DNA of 64,000 nucleotides, taken from Streptomyces sp. SID13726 (lineage in GTDB: Bacteria > Actinomycetota > Actinomycetes > Streptomycetales > Streptomycetaceae). The DNA lies in NCBI RefSeq assembly GCF_010548375.1, contig NZ_JAAGLY010000017.1, positions 1-64,000 of the forward strand, read 5' to 3'. Position numbers and translations under genes: made by a program. Below the pieces are notes generated by a model. That model had not been told where the DNA came from, ran no database searches, and saw nothing but the letters and a program-made list of their open reading frames with translations. This document shows positions 51,932 through 60,043 of this stretch, piece by piece; the stretch's first letter is position 1; the number at the start of each line of letters is the position of its first letter.

Positions 51932-52713
51932 AGGTACTCGTCCGGGAGCCGCAGAGCGGGCCCGCCTACCTGCAACCCCAGCGGAACCGCACGGCCCTTC
52001 GGCTCCTCCCACGCCTCCTGGCGGCCCAGCGCGGTGAGGTCGAGGTGGGGATAGCCGTTGTGGAACTCCTCGATGCCCCGGCCGAAGGTCGAGTACGTGT
52101 GGAACACCTCGTCCCCGACCCGCAGGAAGGCGCTGATACCGGGCCAGTCCCCGCGCATCCCCTCCGACCAGGGGGTCCCGGCCTCGGCCAGCTCCGCCTC
52201 CGAGCGGTGGAAGACCTGCACCGGAGTGACCCGCTCGTCGACGGTCGCGTGGAAGTCGTAGTTGAAGTCGCCGCCCGCCGAGGAGTACCAGGGGAACGAC
52301 CACCCCATCCGGGCGCGGAAGGCGGCGAGTTGCGGGTACGGCGCCCTCGTCACCGCGGCCAGCGACGTGCCGCGTACGTGCAACTGCCGCAGGTTCCCCA
52401 GCTGGTCGGCCGCCGACGAACAGCTGGGGCAGCCGGTCTCGCGGGGGTGCTCGGTGCCGTCGGCGTCGATGTCGAAGGTCCACATGAAGTGGTGCACGAC
52501 CAACTGGGGCCGCCCCTCGAAGAGTTCGAGCAGACCCACCTCGCCGTCCGGGCCCTCGAAGACGTACGGCTTCTCCACCCGGACCATCGGCAGCCGTCGC
52601 CGGGCGGCGTTGAGCCGATCGCGCGCCCGGGTGGCCTCCTTTTCCTGGGTCAGAAGTTCCTTACGGGCGCGAAGCCACTCATCACGAGAGACCACCTCGG
52701 GCAGATACGTCAT
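51928..52713 (-). CDS. DUF899 thioredoxin-like protein
   Basis: A 261-residue cytoplasmic protein. It begins YLPEVVSRDEWLRARKELLTQEKEATRARDRLNAARRRLPMVRVEKPYVFEGPDG and contains GCPSCSSAADQL near 110, the CxxC-like site of DUF899, then FPWYSSAGGDFNYDFHAT and VGDEVFHTYSTFGRGIEEFHNGYPHLDLTALGRQE. These are strong DUF899 hallmarks; the family has a thioredoxin/AhpC-like fold with unproven redox function. ATG 52713 is chosen because GGAG lies 9 nt upstream; ATG 52722 would sit directly on it. It is coupled to the ComB-like gene and divergent from a TetR gene. Confidence 0.88.
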   Translation of the reverse strand: MTYLPEVVSRDEWLRARKELLTQEKEATRARDRLNAARRRLPMVRVEKPYVFEGPDGEVGLLELFEGRPQLVVHHFMWTFDIDADGTEHPRETGCPSCSSAADQLGNLRQLHVRGTSLAAVTRAPYPQLAAFRARMGWSFPWYSSAGGDFNYDFHATVDERVTPVQVFHRSEAELAEAGTPWSEGMRGDWPGISAFLRVGDEVFHTYSTFGRGIEEFHNGYPHLDLTALGRQEAWEEPKGRAVPLGLQVGGPALRLPDEYL

Positions 52714-52819
52714 CGCCGTCATCTCCTGTCGGCCACGGAACACGAGCCACCCCTCAAGCCTGCGCCGCCCCCGGTCCCAGGGCGAACCTGCCCGCTCAGA
52801 GCGCCACGACCCGACTCGT

Positions 52820-53458
52820 GTGCCCCTGGAGACGGACCGAGGCCAGGGCGGCGCACACCACCGGCATGCCGTCGAGCACGCTCTGCCGGCCGCGGTGTCG
52901 ATGCGGGCGCTGGCCGACCGGGTCGGGGTCACGCCGATGGCGTTGTACCGGCATGTCGCGGACAAGGCCGCGCTGCTGGACGGCATGGTCGGACGGCTGC
53001 TCTCGGGGCTGCTGCCTGCGGAAGCTGCCGGGGGACAGGCCTGGTACCAACGCCTCGACGCGCTCGCGCACGCCTGCCGGAAGCTGACCCAGCGCCATCC
53101 CTGGGCCGCTCACCTGTTCTTCTCACGCCCCGCGGTCACGCCGGACGCCGTGCGGGCGGTGGACATCGTCTACCTGGCGCTCGTCGAGGCCGGGGTCCCG
53201 GAGTCGGAGGTACCCCGGCTGGAGCGCCTGATCAGCACCTTCGTCATCGGCTTCGCCGCGTCCGAGGCCTCGGGCCGCTTCGCACCCGGCTCGATGGACC
53301 CGCGCGGGCGGCGCGGCCAGCTCCCGGACGGCGAACTTCCCGGTCACCGCAAGGTCGGCCCCTGGCTCGACCTGCCCGTCGACCTCACCGCCGAGTTCGA
53401 GGCCGATCTGGCCGACATCCGGCGCCTCGTCGAAGCGGCCGCGCGACGGGCGGGGTGA
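52820..53458 (+). CDS. TetR-family regulator with unusual N-terminus
   Basis: A 212-residue regulator. The recognition part SMRALADRVGVTPMALYRHVADKAALLDGMVGRLL (about 30-64) is a textbook TetR HTH, and the C-terminal domain (AWYQRLDALAHACRKLTQRHPWAAHLFFSRP...) belongs to the TetR_C group common in actinomycetes. The preceding helix 1, normally RxxIxxAAxxLxxxxGxxxl, reads GQGGAHHRHAVEHALPAAV here and lacks that pattern, so the 5' end may be mutated or the start may be elsewhere. GTG 52820 has no clear Shine-Dalgarno. It is divergent from the DUF899 gene, its likely target. Confidence 0.7.
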   Translation: MPLETDRGQGGAHHRHAVEHALPAAVSMRALADRVGVTPMALYRHVADKAALLDGMVGRLLSGLLPAEAAGGQAWYQRLDALAHACRKLTQRHPWAAHLFFSRPAVTPDAVRAVDIVYLALVEAGVPESEVPRLERLISTFVIGFAASEASGRFAPGSMDPRGRRGQLPDGELPGHRKVGPWLDLPVDLTAEFEADLADIRRLVEAAARRAG

Positions 53459-53545
53459 GACGGGTCGGCCGACTTGCCACCGGTTGATCGGCGTTTTGGG
53501 GGTAACCGGAAGAGCAAGAGCCGACCCTGCGAATAGGAGGCCGTG

Positions 53546-53701
53546 ATGGTCGCCCTCGGTGTCATCCTTCTGATCATCGGTTTTCTCACCGGAGTCTCGA
53601 TCCTGTGGACCATCGGGATCATTCTTCTGGTGATCGGCGCCGTTCTGTGGCTCATGGGTTCCATGGGGCACGCCGTCGCCGGTCGCCGGCACTATTGGTG
53701 A
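53546..53701 (+). CDS. DUF6131 small membrane protein
   Basis: A 51-residue protein missed by usual length cut-offs. It reads MVALGVILLIIGFLTGVSIL and then a second hydrophobic helix (TIGIILLVIGAVLWLMGSMG), ending in the basic AVAGRRHYW. Two short membrane helices and the terminal GRRHYW match the DUF6131 family of actinomycetes. GGAGG lies 5 nt before ATG 53546. Its codons use more T in third position than neighbouring genes, as membrane Val/Ile/Leu codons often do. Function unknown; an overlapping-hairpin terminator follows. Confidence 0.85.
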   Translation: MVALGVILLIIGFLTGVSILWTIGIILLVIGAVLWLMGSMGHAVAGRRHYW

Positions 53702-53751
53702 CGTCGACGCCGTACCGCCCTGCACACCGCACGGCGGTCGAAGGCTTTGCC

Positions 53752-53804
53752 GGGCCGGTCCGCGGTCATGACGACACGGACCGGCCCCGCTCGTGACCGG
53801 GGCC
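53752..53804. terminator. Overlapping alternative hairpins between convergent genes
   Basis: GGGCCGGTCCG (53752-53762) pairs perfectly with CGGACCGGCCC (53777-53787). GGCCCCG (53783-53789) pairs with CGGGGCC (53798-53804). The two stems share 53783-53787 and exclude each other. They lie between the DUF6131 gene and the methyltransferase 3' end, so a bidirectional terminator is likely. Confidence 0.7.
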
Positions 53805-53819
53805 GGGCGTGCGCGCGGG

Positions 53820-54635
53820 TCACGGCTTCCGGGCGAGCCCGCCGTGCTCGGCGACGATCTCCGGGGCCGGTGAACCGGGCTCCGGGCGCCATTGCGTCAC
53901 GGAGACGACACCCGGCTCGACGAGTTCCAGGCCGTCGAAGTACCGGGTGATCTCCTCGACCGTGCGCAGGTGGTATGGGACGGCCCCGCTGCTGTTGTAG
54001 GCGTCCTGCGCCTGCTCGAAGACCGGGTCGACACCGCGCGACCCGTCGTCGACCAGGAGATGGCTGCCCGAAGGAAGAGCGGCCATCAGCCGGGTGACGA
54101 TCGAGCGCGCCTGGTCGTGGTCGCCGACGTGTCCCAGGATGTTGCTGAGGATGAGCGCGGTGGGGCGGCCGAGGTCCAGGGTCTCGGCGGCGCCCGCGAG
54201 AATGCGGTCCGGGTCCGTCGCGTCCGCGTCGATGTACGCCGTGGCGCCCTCGTGGCTGGAGTAGAGCAGGGCGCGGGCATGGGACAGCACCATCGGGTCG
54301 TTGTCGACGTAGACGATCCTGCTCTCGGGGGCGATCCCCTGGGCCACCTCATGGGTGTTCTGCGCGGTCGGAAGCCCGGTGCCGACGTCCAGGAACTGCC
54401 GGATGCCCGCCTCGGCGACCAGATACGTGATGGCCCGGCGCAGAAAGGCCCGGCTGCCGCGCGCGATGGTGACGATGCCCGGGAAGACGTCCGTGTAGGC
54501 GTCGCCGGCCGCTTCGTCGACGGGGTAGTTGTCCTTGCCGCCGAGCCAGTAGTTCCAGATGCGGGCGGAGTGCGGCACCGACGTGTCGATCTTCGGGTGC
54601 TCCGCTGGTCCGGGTGTCGTCACCGGGTCGCTCAT
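53820..54635 (-). CDS. SAM-dependent methyltransferase (PF04672/DUF574)
   Basis: A 271-residue protein typical of the actinomycete Methyltransf_19 family. It begins IDTSVPHSARIWNYWLGGKDNYPVDEAAGDAYTDVFPGIV, a diagnostic stretch. The SAM-binding motif is QFLDVGTGLPTAQNTHEVAQ (about 80-99), then RIVYVDNDPMVLSHARALL and LILSNILGHVGD. The C-terminus TVEEITRYFDGLELVEPGVVSVTQWRPE is also conserved. Substrates of the many paralogues in each Streptomyces genome are unknown. It stands alone. Confidence 0.93.
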   Translation of the reverse strand: MSDPVTTPGPAEHPKIDTSVPHSARIWNYWLGGKDNYPVDEAAGDAYTDVFPGIVTIARGSRAFLRRAITYLVAEAGIRQFLDVGTGLPTAQNTHEVAQGIAPESRIVYVDNDPMVLSHARALLYSSHEGATAYIDADATDPDRILAGAAETLDLGRPTALILSNILGHVGDHDQARSIVTRLMAALPSGSHLLVDDGSRGVDPVFEQAQDAYNSSGAVPYHLRTVEEITRYFDGLELVEPGVVSVTQWRPEPGSPAPEIVAEHGGLARKP

Positions 54636-54785
54636 GGGTCGGGTCCGTCCTTCAGCCGCTGCGTCGATGATTCACGCCACAACCTACGTCCGAACACCCG
54701 TTGCCCACCCGCCAGTTCGGGAATTCCGGTGGGCCCGGGACCACCGCTGCCGCACGGCCGCCCGCCGAGAGCGCGCCGGGGTTTC

Positions 54786-56141
54786 TCAGCGGCCGCGCCG
54801 CACCTGGGCCGCCCGCCGGGCCTCGGCGAGCTTGCGGGCCTCGCCGGCCTTCCTGGACTTGCCGCCGGTTCCGCGGGAGGCGTCCTTGCTGGTGCCCAGG
54901 CCCCGGAAGGGGGCGTTGGTGTTCTTGGGTCGTGCCCCGCCGTCCAGCGGGGTGCCGGAGGGGGCCTTGGCTCCGGTGATCCGGCTCAGCTGGGCCTCGC
55001 CCGAGCGCACCTTGGTGACGGTCGGCTCGATGCCCGCCTCGGCGAGGACCGCGCTGGTCTCGCGGCGCTGGTTCGACAGCACCAGGGTGACGACGGTGCC
55101 CGCCGCGCCCGCCCGGGCGGTACGGCCCGCGCGGTGCAGATAGTCCTTGGGGTCGGTGGGCGGGTCGACGTTGACGACGAGGTCGAGGTCGTCGATGTGC
55201 AGGCCCCGGGCGGCGACGTTGGTCGCCACCAGCACGGTGACCTCCCGGCTCTTGAACTGCGCGAGGGTCCGGGTGCGCTGCGGCTGGGACTTGCCGCTGT
55301 GCAGGGCCGCGGCGTGCACCCCGTTGGCCCGCAGATGCCGGGTCAGCTGGTCGACGGAGTGCTTGGTGTCCAGGAACAGCAGCACGCGTCCGTCACGGGC
55401 GGAGATCTCCGTGGTGACGGCGTACCGGTCCGGTCCGTGGACGACCAGGACGTGATGGTCCATCGCCGTGACCGCGCCCGCGGACGGATCGACCGAGTGG
55501 GTCACCGGGTCGTGGAGGTAGTCGCTGACCAGCTGGTCGACATCGCGGTCCAGCGTGGCCGAGAACAGCATCCGCTGGCCGTCGGGGTGCACCTGGTCGA
55601 GCACCTCGGTGACCTGCGGCAGGAACCCCATGTCGCACATCTGGTCGGCCTCGTCGAGCACGGCGATCCGCACCCGCCCCAGACGGCACGCCTTGCGCTC
55701 GACGAGGTCGTGCAACCGGCCCGGGGTGGCGACGACTACCTCGGCCCCGTCGCGCAGGGCGGCGATCTGCCGGCCGATCGACACACCGCCGACGACGGTG
55801 GCCATCCTCAGCCGGAGTGCCTCGGCGTACGGCGTGAGCGCCTCGGTGACCTGCTGCGCCAACTCCCTTGTGGGGACCAGGACCAGGGCGAGGGGCTGCT
55901 TGGCCTCGGCGCGCTGCCCGGCGGTCCGGGTCAGCAGCGGCAGGCCGAAGGCGAGCGTCTTGCCGGAACCGGTGCGCCCGCGCCCCAGCACGTCACGCCC
56001 CGCGAGAGCGCTGGGCAGCGTGGCCGCCTGGATCGGGAACGGCTCGCGCACACCGAGTTCGGTGAGGGTCCGCAGCACCGCGCCCGGCAGGTCCAGATCG
56101 GTGAAGGCGACGGACGTCGGCCGGTCGAGGTCGGGGTTCAT
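54786..56141 (-). CDS. DEAD-box RNA helicase
   Basis: A 451-residue ATP-dependent RNA helicase. Motifs in order: Q motif FTDLDLPGAVLRTLTELGVREPFPIQ, I GRTGSGKT, Ia PTRELAQQ, Ib TPGRLHDL, II LDEADQMCDMGF, III FSATL, IV VLLFLDTKHSVDQLTRHL, V ATNVAARGLHIDDL, VI HRAGRTARAG. A basic Lys/Arg/Gly tail (about 395-451) should bind RNA. Such RhlE/DeaD-like helicases remodel RNA during cold shock and ribosome assembly. The upstream region (56142-56299) is AT-richer than average, consistent with a regulated promoter shared with the divergent peptidase. Confidence 0.95.
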   Translation of the reverse strand: MNPDLDRPTSVAFTDLDLPGAVLRTLTELGVREPFPIQAATLPSALAGRDVLGRGRTGSGKTLAFGLPLLTRTAGQRAEAKQPLALVLVPTRELAQQVTEALTPYAEALRLRMATVVGGVSIGRQIAALRDGAEVVVATPGRLHDLVERKACRLGRVRIAVLDEADQMCDMGFLPQVTEVLDQVHPDGQRMLFSATLDRDVDQLVSDYLHDPVTHSVDPSAGAVTAMDHHVLVVHGPDRYAVTTEISARDGRVLLFLDTKHSVDQLTRHLRANGVHAAALHSGKSQPQRTRTLAQFKSREVTVLVATNVAARGLHIDDLDLVVNVDPPTDPKDYLHRAGRTARAGAAGTVVTLVLSNQRRETSAVLAEAGIEPTVTKVRSGEAQLSRITGAKAPSGTPLDGGARPKNTNAPFRGLGTSKDASRGTGGKSRKAGEARKLAEARRAAQVRRGR

Positions 56142-56299
56142 GAAGAGCCTTCCGCAGAGGACGCACCGAAGAAGGCCCGCCAGGAATCACGCAAAGCTAA
56201 GACAGTAACACAAAGTGAGGGGCCCGATTTTACCGAAGGCAGGGCGCGGCTTTATCGAACACCCGTTTTAATCCTGGGGGCGGTGGAAGGAACTCCCGC

Positions 56300-58390
56300 A
56301 TGGCCCCCACCACGCTCCCCGAGCAGCTCGTCCGCACCCGCCGCTTCACCCGGGGCGTTCCCGAACGGTTCGTCGTCGCCCCCGACGGCGCGACCGTCCT
56401 GTTCCTGCGCGGCCGCACGGGCGACGACCCGGCCGACTGCCTCTGGGCGCTGGACCTCGCCACCGGCCGCGAACGCATCCTGGCCGACCCGGTCCGGCTG
56501 CTCACCAACGGGCGCGGAGCGACCCCGCGCACGGCCGCCGTCGAGGCGTACGCCACCGACCGCGCGGCCGGTGTCATCGCCTTCGCCCTGGCCGGTGGGC
56601 TCTGGAAGGTGGACGCGCACCAGGGGGAGCCGCGCCGACTGCCCGTGCCGGGGCCGGTCTGCGACCCCCGTCCCGATCCGACCGGCCGGCACCTCGCCTA
56701 CGTCTCGCACGGCGCCCTGCGCGTGGTGCGGGCCGACGGCTCGGGCGACCGGGCGGTGGCCGAACCCGACGGCCCGGGCGTCGAGTTCGGGGTCGCCGTG
56801 CACACGTCCGCCACGTCCCTCGAGGGCCCGCGCGGCCACTGGTGGTCACCGGACGGCGGCCGACTCCTGTGCGCCCGGACGGACTTCACCCCGGTCAGGC
56901 CCTGGCCGACCGCCGAGGGCACCGGCGCACCGGGCACCCCCGCACGCACCGCCCTGGCCGGAACCCCCAACCCGGACGTCACCCTGTGGCTCACCGGCCT
57001 CGACAGCCCACCGGTACCGGTGAGTTGGGACCGGGCCGCCTTCGAGTACGTCGTCGGCGCGGGCTGGGACACCCACGGACCCTGGGCCGTAGTGCAGTCG
57101 CGCGACCAGCGCACCGTGCGCCACCTCGGCATCGACCCCGCCGACGGCCGGACGACCGTCCTGGCCGAACAGCACGACCCGTGCTGGGTGCAGCTCGTAC
57201 CGGGACTGCCCGCGCGCACGGGCTGCGGCGCCCTCCTCGCCCACCGCGACGCGAACGGCACCAGGCACCTCACGCTGGACGGAACTCCCCTGACACCGGC
57301 GGGACTTCAGCTCCGGGTCGTCCTCGCCGTCGACGGTGACGACATCCTGTTCACGGCCTCCGAGGACCCCACCGAGACCCACCTGTGGAGCCACCACCCC
57401 AAGTCCGGCCTGCGACAGCTCAGTTCAGGCGCGGGCGTCCACTCGGGAACAAGGGGCGGCGACACCCTGGTCAGGGTCACCCGCGACACCGAGCGGGCCG
57501 GCGGCCGGGCGGAAGTGCTGCGCGCGGGCCGACCGGCCGTCAGCGTGCTGTCGTACGCCGAACGCCCGGTGCTCGACATCCACGCCGAGCGCCTGGTCCT
57601 CGGACCCCGGGAACTGCGCGCCCGGCTCCACTTCCCCTCCTGGCACCGCCCGGGAAGCGGTCCGCTGCCCGTGCTCGTCGACCCGTACGGAGGGGCGGGC
57701 CTCCAGCGTGTCACAGCGGAGCTGGACTCGCGGACCCTGCTGTCGCAGTGGTTCGCCGAGCGGGGGTTCGCGGTGCTCACCACCGACGGCCGCGGCACAC
57801 CGGGCCGCGGACCCGACTGGGAGCGCGAGGTGTACGGCGACCTGTTCGGACCGGTCCTGGACGACCAGGTCACCGCCCTGCACGAGGCCGCCCGCCGCCA
57901 CCCCGACCTCGATCTCGGCCGGGTCGGCATCCGGGGCTGGTCCTTCGGCGGGGCCCTCGCCGCGCTGGCCGTCCTGCGCCGACCCGAGGTCTTCCACGCG
58001 GCCGTGGCCGGTGCCGGCGTCACCGACCAGCGGCTCTACGGCGCCCACTGGCGCGAACGGTTCCTCGGCCACCCCGACCGGTATCCGGACCGGTACCAGG
58101 CGGCCGACCTGCTCCTCGACGCGCCCCGGCTCACCCGGCCCCTGCTGTTGATCCACGGCCTGGCCGACGACAACGTCCCACCCGCCAACACCCTGCGCCT
58201 GTCCGAGGCGCTCAGCGCCGCCGGACGCCCGCACGAACTCCTCCTCCTGCCGGGCATCGGCCACCAGCCGATCGGCACGACGATCACCCAAGAGCTGCTG
58301 AACCGTCAGGCGGCTTTTCTGCGGCGGCACTTGGGCGTCGAGCCGGGAGGGGAGTCCACGCACGAATCCCACGGACCGCGCGCCTCCTAG
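56300..58390 (+). CDS. S9-family (dipeptidyl-peptidase IV-like) prolyl oligopeptidase
   Basis: A 696-residue serine peptidase without signal peptide. An N-terminal beta-propeller (about 1-430, repeats such as DPRPDPTGRHLAYVSHGALRVVRADG) gates a C-terminal alpha/beta hydrolase. The catalytic triad is visible: GWSFGG with Ser548, GLADDNV with Asp623, and GIGHQP with His655. The Glu pair of DPP-IV in the propeller (SLEGPRGHWWSPDG context) fits aminopeptidase selectivity. It should trim peptides in the cytoplasm. ATG 56300 follows a GGCGGTGGAAGG tract. It is divergent from the helicase. Confidence 0.92.
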   Translation: MAPTTLPEQLVRTRRFTRGVPERFVVAPDGATVLFLRGRTGDDPADCLWALDLATGRERILADPVRLLTNGRGATPRTAAVEAYATDRAAGVIAFALAGGLWKVDAHQGEPRRLPVPGPVCDPRPDPTGRHLAYVSHGALRVVRADGSGDRAVAEPDGPGVEFGVAVHTSATSLEGPRGHWWSPDGGRLLCARTDFTPVRPWPTAEGTGAPGTPARTALAGTPNPDVTLWLTGLDSPPVPVSWDRAAFEYVVGAGWDTHGPWAVVQSRDQRTVRHLGIDPADGRTTVLAEQHDPCWVQLVPGLPARTGCGALLAHRDANGTRHLTLDGTPLTPAGLQLRVVLAVDGDDILFTASEDPTETHLWSHHPKSGLRQLSSGAGVHSGTRGGDTLVRVTRDTERAGGRAEVLRAGRPAVSVLSYAERPVLDIHAERLVLGPRELRARLHFPSWHRPGSGPLPVLVDPYGGAGLQRVTAELDSRTLLSQWFAERGFAVLTTDGRGTPGRGPDWEREVYGDLFGPVLDDQVTALHEAARRHPDLDLGRVGIRGWSFGGALAALAVLRRPEVFHAAVAGAGVTDQRLYGAHWRERFLGHPDRYPDRYQAADLLLDAPRLTRPLLLIHGLADDNVPPANTLRLSEALSAAGRPHELLLLPGIGHQPIGTTITQELLNRQAAFLRRHLGVEPGGESTHESHGPRAS

Positions 58391-58408
58391 GACGTGCGCT
58401 TGAGCGGG

Positions 58409-59164
58409 CTAGAACGTGCGCTTGAGCAGGTCGAGCAGCGCCGCCCAGTGCCGCTCGTCGCCCTCGGGGCTGTACGAGGCGGTGTCGGCTTGCGTGAAAC
58501 CGTGCTGGGCGCCTTCGTAGACCTCGTAGCGGTGCCGGACCCCGGCCTCGGTCAGGGTGGTGGCCAGGAGTTCGATCTGCTCGGCGGGCAGCGACGGGTC
58601 CTGGTCGGCGTGGCCGAAGTACAGCTCTGCGGTGATGTGCTCGGCCACCAGGTGCGGGCTGTCCGGGGTGTCGGTCGCCAGGCGCCCGCCGTGGAAGCCG
58701 GCCGCCGCGGCCACTCGGTCCGGATAGGTGCCGGCGGTGAGCAGCGCCAGCCGCGCGCCCATGCAGTAACCGGTCAGCGCGACCGGGCCGTCGGCGACCT
58801 CGGGGCGGTCCGCGAGCCAGCGCAGGTAGGCCCCCGCGTCACGCATCGCCAGTTCAGGAGTCAGCGACTGCATGACCGGCATGATCTTCTCGAAGATCTC
58901 CGGCCGGGCGGCGGGGTCGATGAACTCCGGCAGGTCGAAGAGGGGCGCTCGCCCGTGCCGGTAGAACACATTGGGCACGAGGACCGTGTAGCCCGCCTCG
59001 GCGAGACGGTCGGCCATCGACCGGAGGTGCGGGCGCAGTCCGAAGGCGTCCTGGTAGAGCAGGACGGCCGGCCGGGGCGTCCCGTCGCCCGGGTGGACCA
59101 GATAGGCGTCGGCGACGCCGTCCTCGGTGGGGATGTCGACGGGAGTTCCCTGTACGGAGGTCAT
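58409..59164 (-). CDS. Dienelactone hydrolase family protein
   Basis: A 251-residue alpha/beta hydrolase. The nucleophile is Cys in LTGYCMGARLALL (about 118), with Asp in FGHADQDPSL and His in EGAQHGF, the Cys-Asp-His triad of dienelactone hydrolases. The N-terminus VDIPTEDGVADAYLVHPGDGTPRPAVLLYQDAFGLRPHLRSMADRLAEAGY is typical. It hydrolyses lactones or esters, perhaps in aromatic degradation, but no catabolic neighbours are seen. ATG 59164 has AGAGAGG 7 nt upstream; a longer reading to 59239 is Cys/Pro-rich and unlikely. Confidence 0.9.
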   Translation of the reverse strand: MTSVQGTPVDIPTEDGVADAYLVHPGDGTPRPAVLLYQDAFGLRPHLRSMADRLAEAGYTVLVPNVFYRHGRAPLFDLPEFIDPAARPEIFEKIMPVMQSLTPELAMRDAGAYLRWLADRPEVADGPVALTGYCMGARLALLTAGTYPDRVAAAAGFHGGRLATDTPDSPHLVAEHITAELYFGHADQDPSLPAEQIELLATTLTEAGVRHRYEVYEGAQHGFTQADTASYSPEGDERHWAALLDLLKRTF

Positions 59165-59286
59165 GGGGGTGCCTCTCTGCGCATGCGACGGCGAGCAGAT
59201 CTCCGGCCCGGCGGAACCGGGCCGGGCACATGGTTGCACGCACCATTCACTGGGCCGCCGCAGCCCCCTCCCACTTGAAGGCCGCT

Positions 59287-59907
59287 TTACTCGAACCGGC
59301 TGGTGTCACCGGCCCCGTGCCGGACGATCTCCGCCTCGCCTCCCGAGAAGTCGATCACCGTCGTCGGTTCGGTGCCGCAGTCGCCCGAGTCGACCACCGC
59401 GTCCAGCACATGGTCCAGCCGGTCCTTGATCTCCCAGCCCTGGGTCATCGGCTCCTCCTCGTCGGGCAGCAGCAGGGTGCTCGACAGCAGCGGCTCACCC
59501 AGCTCCGCGAGCAGCGCCTGGGTGACGACGTGGTCGGGGATGCGCACGCCGACCGTCTTCTTCTTCGGGTGCTGGAGCATGCGCGGCACCTCCTTCGTCG
59601 CCGGGAGAATGAAGGTGTAACTGCCGGGGGTCGAGGCCTTGATCGCGCGGAACACGTCCTTGTCGACCCGTACGAACTGGCCGAGCTGCGCGAAGTCCTG
59701 GCAGACCAGGGTGAAATGGTGCCGGTCGTCCAGGTGCCGGATGGTCCGGATCCGGTCGATGCCGTCACGGCTGCCCAGTCGGCACCCCAGCGCGTAGCAG
59801 GAGTCCGTCGGATACGCGACCAGCGCGTCCGACCGGATGCTCTCGGCGATCTGGGAGATGGTGCGGGGCTGCGGGTTGTCCGGGTGTACGTCGAAGTACT
59901 TCGCCAT
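59287..59907 (-). CDS. YciO/Sua5/YrdC-family protein (threonylcarbamoyl-AMP synthase-like)
   Basis: A 206-residue protein of the YrdC fold. YPTDSCYALGCRLGSRDGIDRIRTIRHLDDRHHFTLVC and PGSYTFILPATKEVPRMLQHPKKKTVGVRIP closely follow the YciO subgroup. The family makes threonylcarbamoyl-adenylate for tRNA t6A. YciO proteins bind similar substrates but have weak t6A activity, and the organism should also have a longer Sua5. It has no C-terminal Sua5 domain. ATG 59907. It is divergent from the GNAT gene. Confidence 0.88.
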   Translation of the reverse strand: MAKYFDVHPDNPQPRTISQIAESIRSDALVAYPTDSCYALGCRLGSRDGIDRIRTIRHLDDRHHFTLVCQDFAQLGQFVRVDKDVFRAIKASTPGSYTFILPATKEVPRMLQHPKKKTVGVRIPDHVVTQALLAELGEPLLSSTLLLPDEEEPMTQGWEIKDRLDHVLDAVVDSGDCGTEPTTVIDFSGGEAEIVRHGAGDTSRFE

Positions 59908-60043
59908 CCGCCGAGCTTATGCCGTCGCGGTACGGCCGCGGCGCAGGCGGGGTGAGGGGGTGTTGAGCGGGAACGGCACGGACGGCACCGTTGTGCGGGA
60001 CGCCTCCCGGCCGGCTCTCGTACGGATCACCTACGCTCCGCCC

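Noticed and set aside
53892..57023. 1043-codon plus-strand open frame across methyltransferase and helicase
   Set aside because: It crosses several real genes on the other strand, and the sequence has no recognisable domain until it runs into another frame of the S9 peptidase gene.
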